Positions 6,719 through 12,799 of a DNA stretch of 13,252 nucleotides are shown here, piece after piece. Below the pieces are notes generated by a model. It saw only the letters and a program-made list of their open reading frames with translations. It was not told where the DNA came from and searched no databases. Both the position numbers and the translations under genes were made by a program. Origin of the DNA: Syntrophaceae bacterium (GTDB lineage: Bacteria; Desulfobacterota; SM23-61); contig PMCE01000442.1 in the NCBI GenBank assembly GCA_003154025.1, positions 1-13,252 of the forward strand. The letters run 5' to 3'. Within the stretch, counting starts at the first letter, position 1. Each line of letters starts with the position of its first letter.

Positions 6719-6867
6719 TTGCGCATTGCGCATTGGGAATTAAGAATTAAAAGAACAGAAATTAGGAGCATGATTCGTGGGGGTCGAAAATCCGCAATCC
6801 GAAAACCGTCAAGGGGCAACAGGCCTTCTTGTTTTTTAATTCGCAATTCGCAATGCGAAATACGCAA
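6719..6867. repeat. Fold-back repeat with ATTGCGCATT/GCAATTCGCAAT-type arms
   Basis: The left arm (6719-6752) and the right arm (6834-6867, minus strand) match at about 28 of 34 positions: TTGCG.ATT.CGCATTG.GAATT..GAATTAAAA. The arms are built of short repeats of GCGCATT, GAATT and CGCAATT. The 81-base centre encodes nothing recognisable, though a weak hairpin CAAG...CTTG before six T (6809-6836) could act as a terminator for the YitT gene. The element starts three bases after the yitT-family stop codon and ends about 55 bases before the epmA start. Confidence 0.75.
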
Positions 6868-6921
6868 CCGGAAGACTGGCCGACCGGCTGACAGGCGAAC
6901 ACGCGAACGAAACGCATAACT

Positions 6922-7920
6922 ATGGATGAAAAGAAGAAAGAGAATCTGATCCTGCGGGGCAAGATCCTTCATGGCATCCGCCAGTATTTCCTGAAGGAAG
7001 GGTTCGTGGAAGTTGAGACGCCCTACCTCGTTTCTTCCCCGGGCATGGAACCTCACCTCCTGGCCCTGGAAGTAACCATCCATCCTCCCGGGCGCGGGCC
7101 CAAGGGGATGTATCTTCATACTTCTCCCGAGTACGCCATGAAAAAACTCCTGGGGCAGGGATGGGACAAGATCTTCCAAATATGCCGGGTCTATCGGGAC
7201 GAAGAGGCCGGCCCGACGCACCAGATCGAATTTACCATGCTGGAATGGTACCGGGCCCGCGCCGATTACCGGAAGATCATGGAAGATTGCGAAGGGCTGC
7301 TGTATTTCCTCTCCCAAGAGTTGCGGAATGGGACGGAGCTTGCGTATCAGGGCAAGAAGATAGATCTCTCCCCGCCGGCGGAGCGCCTGAAGGTTTCCCG
7401 GGCCATGCGGATGTATGGAAGGGTGGACATTGAGAAAAATGGCGATGGCGCCTCTCTCTTGGAAGAGGCCAAATCGCGGGGTTACCGTTTCGAACCGGGG
7501 GCGGTCTATTCCTTCGATGAGGTCTTTTTCAAAATTTTCCTGGAGTCGGTCGAACCCCGTCTCGGGCAACCCAAACCCACCATCCTGTATGATTACCCGG
7601 TCTCCATGGCCGCACTGGCTCGACGCAAGCCGGGAAACCCTCTATGGGCCGAGCGTTTCGAACTGTACATCGCCGGCCTGGAACTGGCCAATGCCTTCTC
7701 CGAGCTGACCGACCCGACCGAACAGAGGAAACGGTTCGAGTCCGAGCAGCGGCTCCGAGCGGTCCTCGAAAGGCCCCTGTATCCGATCGACGAAGACCTC
7801 CTGGCGGCCCTCTCCCGCATGCCCCCTTCTGCCGGCATCGCCCTGGGAGTCGATCGGCTGGCCATGCTCTTCTGCGACGCTCCTGCGATCCAGGAAGTGG
7901 TGGCGTTTTCGGAATATTAG
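6922..7920 (+). CDS. epmA: EpmA-type elongation factor P--(R)-beta-lysine ligase
   Basis: The 332-residue product is a class II lysyl-tRNA synthetase-like catalytic domain without an anticodon-binding domain, the architecture of EpmA/GenX/PoxA (about 325 residues in E. coli). Visible motifs are FVEVETPYLVSSPGMEPHL (28-46), motif 2 as QICRVYRDEEAGPTHQIEFTMLEWYR (86-111), FELYIAGLELANAFSEL (246-262) and motif 3 as PPSAGIALGVDRLAMLF (301-317). EpmA attaches (R)-beta-lysine to a conserved lysine of elongation factor P, helping ribosomes through polyproline stretches. Its partners, the aminomutase EpmB and EF-P, are not in the window. The ATG has no clear Shine-Dalgarno and follows directly on a fold-back repeat, so expression may be low or leaderless-like. 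A free-standing lysyl-tRNA synthetase is unlikely because the N-terminal OB-fold is missing. Confidence 0.9.
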   Translation: MDEKKKENLILRGKILHGIRQYFLKEGFVEVETPYLVSSPGMEPHLLALEVTIHPPGRGPKGMYLHTSPEYAMKKLLGQGWDKIFQICRVYRDEEAGPTHQIEFTMLEWYRARADYRKIMEDCEGLLYFLSQELRNGTELAYQGKKIDLSPPAERLKVSRAMRMYGRVDIEKNGDGASLLEEAKSRGYRFEPGAVYSFDEVFFKIFLESVEPRLGQPKPTILYDYPVSMAALARRKPGNPLWAERFELYIAGLELANAFSELTDPTEQRKRFESEQRLRAVLERPLYPIDEDLLAALSRMPPSAGIALGVDRLAMLFCDAPAIQEVVAFSEY

Positions 7921-7999
7921 TGAAAGTGTAAGTGAAAGGGAAAGGGAAAACAGTGACCTTCATTGCCTTTTTACTTACACTTACACTTACACTTTCACT
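7919..7999. repeat. Fold-back repeat with CTTACA hexamers
   Basis: AGTGAAAGTGTAAGTG (7919-7934) pairs perfectly with its reverse complement at 7984-7999. The right arm contains a run of the hexamer CTTACA (three units, about 7974-7992), and the left side carries GAAAGG units. The left arm overlaps the epmA stop codon. No T-tract follows, so terminator function is doubtful. Confidence 0.75.
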
Positions 8000-8080
8000 C
8001 GTTTACTTTTTCCTCGACCTTCCCCCCTTTCGATCTTATAATTAGCCAGGAAATAAAGGGGCCGAACTCGACTGATAAAA

Positions 8081-9463
8081 ATGACTCGCGAAAAGATTCT
8101 CGATCTGTTGGAAAGACACCATCAGGACCATGTCCTGGACCATTACCGACGCTTGAGCCCGGGGAAGCAGGATCTTTTCCACCGTGGTTTTTCAGGGATG
8201 GATCTGGGGTTGGCCTTTCAGCTTTACGGAAAATTTCCCCAACAAGGAGATTCGCGCCCGTTCCCCGGGGGCATCAGCCCGGCTCCGGTCATACCGATTC
8301 CCAAGGCTCTGGAAGAGATCCGGCGCTGGAAGGAGGCCTACCGAACGGGCGAATCGCTGCTCCGCCGGAACCAGGTCGCCGTTTTGATCGTGGCCGGAGG
8401 GCAGGGGACCCGACTCGGGTTTCCCGGGCCCAAGGGAAGTTTTCCCATCTCCCCGGTGAAGAGAAAGCCTTTGTTTCAGCTCTTTGCCGAATCGATCCAG
8501 GCTCTCTCCGTACGCTACCGGACGGACCTGCCGCTGCTGATCATGACCAGCCAGGAGAATCACGAGGAGACTCAAGGCTTTTTCGAATCCCACGGGTTCT
8601 TCGGACTGAAAAGGGAGGCGGTTCACTTTTTCAGCCAGGGCCTATTGCCCACCCTGACTCCCGAGGGCCGGCTGATCCTGAAGGACGAAGTGAACCTCCT
8701 GGCCAATCCGGACGGCCACGGAGGCTCGATGAAAGCCCTGTATGAGTCCGGAATGGCCGCCCGGTTGAAAGAGCGGGGCATTTTGGAGATTTTCTATTGC
8801 CAGGTGGACAACCCCCTCGCCAGGATCGCCGACCCTGCCTTTATCGGGTATCATCGGGAGGAAGGCGCGGATATTTCCACCAAAGTGGTCCGGCGTCAGA
8901 ACCTGGAGGAAAAAGTGGGGATCTATGGCCTGGTGAACGGCAAGCCGGCCATCGTCGAATACAGCGATTTTTCTCCTCAGGAGTATCGGTCTCTGGATGA
9001 AAAAGGAAATATCCGCTACTGGGCGGGAAACATCGCCATTCACATGATCTCCCTTTCTTTCGTGGAGCGACTGAACCGGCAGGGTTTTGCCCTTCCCTAT
9101 CACCGGGCCGTCAAGGAAGTGGAGGGGCTCGGGTTGGACGGAGAAGCGGCGAAGATGAAGGGCTGGAAATTTGAAACCTTTATCTTCGATGCCATTCCCC
9201 TGGCGCAAAAGAGCTGCTGTGTGGAAGTCATCCGGGAGGAGGAATTCTCCCCGGTGAAGAACCATACGGGCATCGATTCTCCGGAAACCGCCCGGCGGGC
9301 CATGACGAACCTTTTCAGGAATTGGCTTTTTGAGGCGGGCGCCGAAGTCCCACCCGAAGCCCAGGTCGAAATCAGCCCGCTCTTTGCCATGGACAAAGAG
9401 GAGGTGATCGATAAACTGAGGGGGAAGAAGGTGACGGTGCGGGAGGATATGTATTTCGGGTAA
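8081..9463 (+). CDS. UDPGP-family nucleotidyltransferase (UDP-N-acetylglucosamine/UDP-sugar pyrophosphorylase-like)
   Basis: A 460-residue member of the UDPGP type 1 family, which makes UDP-sugars from UTP and a sugar-1-phosphate. The nucleotide-binding loop reads VAGGQGTRLGFPGPKGSF (104-121). NPDGHGGSMKAL (209-220), QVDNPLARIADP (241-252), KVVRRQNLEEKVGIYG (268-283) and the IVEYSDF segment (291-297) match the order seen in eukaryote-type UDP-GlcNAc pyrophosphorylases, and a late FETFIFDAIPLAQ block (about 365-377) also fits. This differs from the bacterial GlmU and GalU types. The sugar cannot be assigned with certainty; GlcNAc-1-P is favoured by the overall resemblance to UAP1/AGX. The start at 8081 has only a weak upstream AAAGGGG at a long distance. 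Product use in envelope or exopolysaccharide synthesis is an inference. Confidence 0.9.
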   Translation: MTREKILDLLERHHQDHVLDHYRRLSPGKQDLFHRGFSGMDLGLAFQLYGKFPQQGDSRPFPGGISPAPVIPIPKALEEIRRWKEAYRTGESLLRRNQVAVLIVAGGQGTRLGFPGPKGSFPISPVKRKPLFQLFAESIQALSVRYRTDLPLLIMTSQENHEETQGFFESHGFFGLKREAVHFFSQGLLPTLTPEGRLILKDEVNLLANPDGHGGSMKALYESGMAARLKERGILEIFYCQVDNPLARIADPAFIGYHREEGADISTKVVRRQNLEEKVGIYGLVNGKPAIVEYSDFSPQEYRSLDEKGNIRYWAGNIAIHMISLSFVERLNRQGFALPYHRAVKEVEGLGLDGEAAKMKGWKFETFIFDAIPLAQKSCCVEVIREEEFSPVKNHTGIDSPETARRAMTNLFRNWLFEAGAEVPPEAQVEISPLFAMDKEEVIDKLRGKKVTVREDMYFG

Positions 9464-9481
9464 CGAGCCCGGCACCTCAAA

Positions 9482-9524
9482 TATCCCCCCTTTGAAAAAG
9501 GGGGGTGGGGGGATTTCTGGCAAG
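9482..9524 (-). repeat. G/C-run dispersed repeat, copy 2 (left border of the DUF559 unit)
   Basis: Read on the minus strand it is CCTTGCCAGAAATCC, a C-run, TTTTTCAAA and a G-run, then ATAT. Its centre (six C, TTTGAAAAA, six G on the plus strand) is identical over 21 bases to the inverted copy at 9884-9924. The copy lies about 20 bases after the UDPGP stop and ends one base before the proposed DUF559 start codon. Confidence 0.85.
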
Positions 9525-9525
9525 G

Positions 9526-9929
9526 ATGCTTCGATATGGCAACGGCTTGAAATCGAATGCCCGGGATCTCCGCAGCAAGTTAACCGAAGCCGAACAAATC
9601 CTCTGGAGTCGGCTTCGTAGGAAGCAACTATGGGGAGTGCAATTTAACCTCCAAAGGCCAATCGGAAATTACATCGTTGACTTCTACGCAGCGAGGGCCA
9701 AGCTGGTGGTCGAAGGATACGGCTCGGGGCATTTGTCATTCTCCGGAATTAAGAAAAATAAAAAAAAGACGACTATTTGGAAAGCCTTGGACTCTTGGTG
9801 CTTCATTTTGATGATTCCGAAATATTACGGGATACTGAAGAGGTTCTCGAGGTGATATTTCGAAAGTTATCCGAACGGCTAAATCCGGAAGTCCCCCCGT
9901 TCCCCCCTTTTTCAAAGGGGGGTAAATAA
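9526..9929 (+). pseudogene. DUF559 endonuclease-like gene, -1 frameshift at A AAA AAG
   Basis: The first 80 codons from ATG 9526 match the DUF559 family (Vsr-like PD-(D/E)xK endonuclease fold): LKSNARDLRSKLTEAEQILW, SRLRRKQLWGVQFNLQRPIG, NYIVDFYAARAKLVVE. The reading frame from there ends at 9855 with unrelated residues, but the -1 frame from 9765 restores the family C-terminus (DDYLESLGLLVLHFDDSEIL, RDTEEVLEVIFRKL) and stops at 9927-9929, giving about 134 residues if joined. The shift falls in eight A followed by G, where zero-frame codons AAA AAG form the A AAA AAG slippery heptamer. The usual VDG after the conserved Glu reads GYG here. It could be a decayed gene, a sequencing error in the homopolymer, or programmed frameshifting. 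It is bracketed by inverted copies of the G/C-run repeat, and the last dozen codons are encoded by the right-hand copy. Confidence 0.82.
9884..9924 (+). repeat. G/C-run dispersed repeat, copy 3 (right border of the DUF559 unit)
   Basis: Reads GGAAGT, six C, GTT, six C, TTTTTCAAA, six G, TAAAT. It is inverted relative to copy 2, sharing a 21-base identical core. It overlaps the restored 3' end of the DUF559 gene, where it encodes PPFPPFSKGGK. It ends 22 bases before the aspA start codon, so it also forms the 5' leader of aspA-hydF. Confidence 0.85.
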
Positions 9930-9946
9930 GGTTAGGACTGTAAGCG

Positions 9947-11335
9947 ATGCCCCACCGCATCGAAAAAGATTTCCTGGGCGAAAAACAGGTCCCCGAAGAG
10001 GCCTACTGGGGGATCCATACCCAGCGCGCCCTGGAGAACTTTCCCATCAGCGGGTATAAAATAAACCCCTCGCTGGTAAAAGCTCTGGCCATGGTGAAGA
10101 AGGCCTGCGGCCGGGCCAACCTCGAGCTGGGGTATTTGGATGAGGCCAAGGGAAAGGCCATCCTTTCGGCCTGCGACGAGGTGATCGAGGGAAAGCTCTA
10201 CGACCAGTTTCTCCTGGACGCCCTCCAGGGCGGGGCCGGGACCTCCAGCAACATGAACGTCAACGAAGTCCTGGCCAACCGCGCCATCGAATTACTGGGG
10301 GGGAAAAAAGGCGACTACGCCATAGTCCACCCCATTGAAGACGTGAACCTGCACCAGTCCACCAACGACGTCTATCCCACGGCCATAAAGGTTTCGGCCA
10401 TCTTCCTGCTGAGAGATTTGAGCCCGGCCGTCGCCCGTGTTCAGGGCGCCTTCCAGAAGAAGGAGAAAGAATTTGCCAAGATCGTCAAGGTAGGAAGGAC
10501 CGAGCTCCAGGAGGCGGTTCCCATCACCCTGGGAGGGGAATTCAGCGCCTTCGGCGAGGCGCTGGCCCGGGACCGGTGGAGGACGTTCAAATGCGAGGAG
10601 CGCCTCCGGGTCGTCAACCTCGGGGGGACGGCGGTGGGGACGGGGCTGAGCGCGCCCCGGAGCTACATCTTTCTGGCCGTCGAGAAGCTGAGGGAGATTA
10701 CCGGCCTGGGCCTCTCCCGGGGAGAAGACCTCCTGGACGCCACGGCCAACACCGACGCCTTCGTCGAGGTCTCGGGGATTCTCAAGGCCCATGCCAGTTC
10801 CTTGACCAAGATCGCCAATGACCTGAGGCTTCTCCATCTCCTCGGGGAGATCGAGCTCCCCAAACTCCAGCCCGGCTCCTCGATCATGCCCGGAAAGGTC
10901 AACCCGGTCATGCTGGAGGCTGCCATCCAGGTAGGATTGAAGGTCATGGCCAACGACTCCCTGGTCACCGCGGCCTGTTCTCGGAGCACCCTGCAGATCA
11001 ACGAATTCCTGCCCCTCCTGGCCCATTCGCTCCTGGAATCCATGGACCTCCTGATCCGGACGGACGGGATCCTGGCCGAACATATTGGCGGGATCACGGC
11101 GAATGAAGCCAAGTGCCGGGAGATCTTTGACGCCAGCCCGATGATCGTCACCGCCTTCCTTCCCCGCATCGGCTACGAGCGCGCGAGCGCACTCCTGGCG
11201 GAGTTTTTCGCCTCGGGAAGAAAGAACGTCCGGGAATTTTTGCGGGAGAAACTGGGGGCGGACCTGGTGGAAAGGGTCCTTTCCGCCGAGAGCCTGATTT
11301 CCTTGGGGTACCGGGAAGATGGAAAAAACACCTAA
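9947..11335 (+). CDS. aspA: Aspartate ammonia-lyase
   Basis: A full-length 462-residue member of the fumarase/aspartase superfamily, converting L-aspartate to fumarate and ammonia. Hallmarks are GAGTSSNMNVNEVLANRA (96-113), HQSTNDVYPTA (136-146), KVGRTELQEAVPITLG (181-196) and the superfamily signature GSSIMPGKVNP (310-320), whose second Ser is the lid residue proposed as catalytic base. The N-terminal RIEKDFLGEKQVPEEAYWGIHTQRALENFPIS is aspartase-like rather than fumarase-like. The last 17 bases overlap the hydF start, implying translational coupling. Aspartate ammonia-lyase genes recur beside hydE/hydF/hydG in anaerobes, so this copy is probably dedicated to, or co-expressed with, [FeFe]-hydrogenase maturation. 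The start codon has AGGA with a long 10-base spacer. The gene is complete, with no missing key residue seen. Confidence 0.95.
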   Translation: MPHRIEKDFLGEKQVPEEAYWGIHTQRALENFPISGYKINPSLVKALAMVKKACGRANLELGYLDEAKGKAILSACDEVIEGKLYDQFLLDALQGGAGTSSNMNVNEVLANRAIELLGGKKGDYAIVHPIEDVNLHQSTNDVYPTAIKVSAIFLLRDLSPAVARVQGAFQKKEKEFAKIVKVGRTELQEAVPITLGGEFSAFGEALARDRWRTFKCEERLRVVNLGGTAVGTGLSAPRSYIFLAVEKLREITGLGLSRGEDLLDATANTDAFVEVSGILKAHASSLTKIANDLRLLHLLGEIELPKLQPGSSIMPGKVNPVMLEAAIQVGLKVMANDSLVTAACSRSTLQINEFLPLLAHSLLESMDLLIRTDGILAEHIGGITANEAKCREIFDASPMIVTAFLPRIGYERASALLAEFFASGRKNVREFLREKLGADLVERVLSAESLISLGYREDGKNT

Positions 11336-12602
11336 ATCGCTGCGGCTCCAGATCGGCCTCTTCGGCCGGACCAACGTGGGCAAGTCCAGCTTCCTGAACC
11401 TGGTAGCCGGACAGGATGTGGCCATCACCTCGCCCGTCGCCGGGACCACCACGGACGTGGTGGAAAAATCAATGGAGCTTCTGCCCCTGGGCCCGGTGGT
11501 ATTCCTGGACACGGCGGGCCTGGACGACCGGTCGGTCCTGGCGGAGGCCCGCCTCAAGAAGACAGTCAAGATCTTCGACCGGTCCGACGTCATCACCCTG
11601 GTTGTGGAACCGAATGTCTGGACGGACTACGAAGAGAAGATTCTCGAAGAGGCCAAGAAGAGAGAGGTGCCCCCGGTCGTAGTCGTGAATAAAATAGACC
11701 TGGATCCCCCCTCTGCCGATTTCCTCCGGGAGGTCAACTCCAAGACTTCGCGGGTCCTCCTGTGTTCCAGCGTGGACTTCGACCGCCGGGACCCGGTTAT
11801 CAACCAGTACAAAAAATTTCTCATCGAAGTCTGCCCGGAGGATTTCCTGAAACCGCCTCCTCTGGTGGGAGACCTCCTGCCGGAGGCCGGAATGGCGGTG
11901 CTGATCGTGCCCATCGACCTCCAGGCGCCCAAGGGGCGGTTGATCCTTCCCCAGGTGCAGACCATCCGGGAGGCTCTGGATTTTGACGCCTCGGTGATGG
12001 TGGTCAAGGAGAGGGAGTATGCCCATGCCCTCACCAATCTGAAGACCCTCCCCAATCTGGTCGTTTGTGACTCCCAGGTGGTGCTCAAGATGGTGGCCGA
12101 CACCCCCGAGGGGGTTCCCTGCACCACCTTCTCCATCCTTTTTGCCCGAAACAAGGGAGATCTGGTTGAGCTGGCCCGGGGAGCGGCGGTCATCGAAACT
12201 CTGAAGCCCGGGGATAAGGTGCTGATTGCCGAGGCCTGCAGCCATCACGCTATTGAAGACGATATCGGGCGAGTCAAAATCCCGAGGTGGGTAAGGCAAT
12301 ATGTTGGCGGTGACCTCCAAATCGACGTGTTCTCCGGAAGGGATTACCCGGACAATTTGAAGGACTACCGGCTGATCATCCATTGCGGCGGTTGCATGCT
12401 GACCCGCAGGGAGATGCTGGCGCGGATCCAAAAAGCCAAGGAAGAAAAGGTTCCGATCACCAACTACGGCCTCTCCATCTCCTTCTCCCAGGGAGTGATC
12501 CGGAGGGCCCTGTCTCCCTTCCCTGCCGCCTTGGATGCCTTCCAAAGGGAGATCGGAAGAATTCGGAAGACCGAAAAGGGGGATCGCCGCCCCGCCGCAT
12601 GA
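11319..12602 (+). CDS. hydF: [FeFe]-hydrogenase H-cluster maturation GTPase HydF
   Basis: HydF is the scaffold on which the 2Fe subcluster of the H-cluster is assembled before transfer to the hydrogenase. The 427-residue product has an N-terminal TrmE/Era-like GTPase domain: P-loop GRTNVGKSS (16-24), GTTTD (42-46), DTAGLDD (64-70) and NKIDLD (124-129). A dimerisation region follows, then the cluster-binding domain with the [4Fe-4S] motif EACSHH (C307, H309) and HCGGC (H355, C356, C359), i.e. CxH-x45-HCxxC, very close to the published family spacing. NYGLSISFSQGVIRRAL near 382-398 is also typical. The start overlaps the end of aspA by 17 bases. HydE, HydG and a hydrogenase must be encoded elsewhere if the system is active. 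No terminator is evident after the stop; a sigma-54 promoter follows instead. Confidence 0.97.
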   Translation: MEKTPKSLRLQIGLFGRTNVGKSSFLNLVAGQDVAITSPVAGTTTDVVEKSMELLPLGPVVFLDTAGLDDRSVLAEARLKKTVKIFDRSDVITLVVEPNVWTDYEEKILEEAKKREVPPVVVVNKIDLDPPSADFLREVNSKTSRVLLCSSVDFDRRDPVINQYKKFLIEVCPEDFLKPPPLVGDLLPEAGMAVLIVPIDLQAPKGRLILPQVQTIREALDFDASVMVVKEREYAHALTNLKTLPNLVVCDSQVVLKMVADTPEGVPCTTFSILFARNKGDLVELARGAAVIETLKPGDKVLIAEACSHHAIEDDIGRVKIPRWVRQYVGGDLQIDVFSGRDYPDNLKDYRLIIHCGGCMLTRREMLARIQKAKEEKVPITNYGLSISFSQGVIRRALSPFPAALDAFQREIGRIRKTEKGDRRPAA

Positions 12603-12613
12603 TTTTTCATCCG

Positions 12614-12687
12614 AACTACTGGCATAAAGCTTGCATAATTCTCAATTTTATCAGAAGATCTTTAAAAATTAATAAACACCAGTAGTT
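12614..12687. promoter_or_regulatory. 9-bp inverted repeat around a sigma-54 promoter
   Basis: AACTACTGG (12614-12622) and CCAGTAGTT (12679-12687) are perfect inverted copies 56 bases apart. The left copy overlaps the -24 element and the right copy falls in the predicted transcribed leader. They could be operator half-sites or the base of a long RNA stem; a chance match is possible. Confidence 0.4.
12620..12635 (+). promoter_or_regulatory. Sigma-54 (RpoN) -24/-12 promoter
   Basis: TGGCATAAAGCTTGCA matches the sigma-54 consensus TGGCAC-N5-TTGCA at all but one position, with the invariant GG and GC exactly 10 bases apart. It starts 18 bases after the hydF stop, and transcription would begin near 12647, leaving a leader of about 150 bases before the next gene. 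Such promoters need an AAA+ enhancer-binding activator; none is in the window. Confidence 0.75.
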
Positions 12688-12740
12688 AGGCCCAGCCAAA
12701 AAAGCAAAGGGAAATCATGCCGTCTTTCTGCCAAAATGCA

Positions 12741-12762
12741 GGGGTGAGCGGCCGCTCATCCT
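12741..12762. other. GC-rich palindrome in the leader of the small exported protein
   Basis: TGAGCGGCCGCTCA (12745-12758) is a perfect 14-base palindrome, and four more flanking pairs can form if G-U pairs are allowed. It has no T-tract, so it is not an ordinary terminator. It lies about 40 bases before the next start codon and could be a protein-binding site or an RNA hairpin. Confidence 0.5.
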
Positions 12763-12799
12763 TACGAGGCACGGAACCGGAAGAGAAGGAATACTTGTA

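Noticed and set aside
6809..6836. Hairpin before six T as a YitT-gene terminator
   Set aside because: The stem is short and interrupted; it is noted within the fold-back element but not strong enough for its own call.
7971..7999. Short direct repeats considered as a CRISPR start
   Set aside because: The units are hexamers in direct tandem with no spacers and no cas genes nearby.
8642..9523. 293-codon minus-strand open frame opposite the UDPGP gene
   Set aside because: Antisense to a clear enzyme; its start MPEIPPPPFFKGG is simply the dispersed repeat translated.
10292..11596. 434-codon minus-strand open frame opposite aspA and hydF
   Set aside because: It is the antisense shadow of two genes with unmistakable family motifs, and its translation shows no recognisable protein features.
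11469..12545. 358-codon minus-strand open frame opposite hydF
   Set aside because: Antisense shadow within the hydF cluster-binding and GTPase coding sequence.
12647..12799. Leader considered as a known riboswitch
   Set aside because: No recognisable conserved core of fluoride, SAM, cobalamin, TPP or guanidine classes could be identified by eye.
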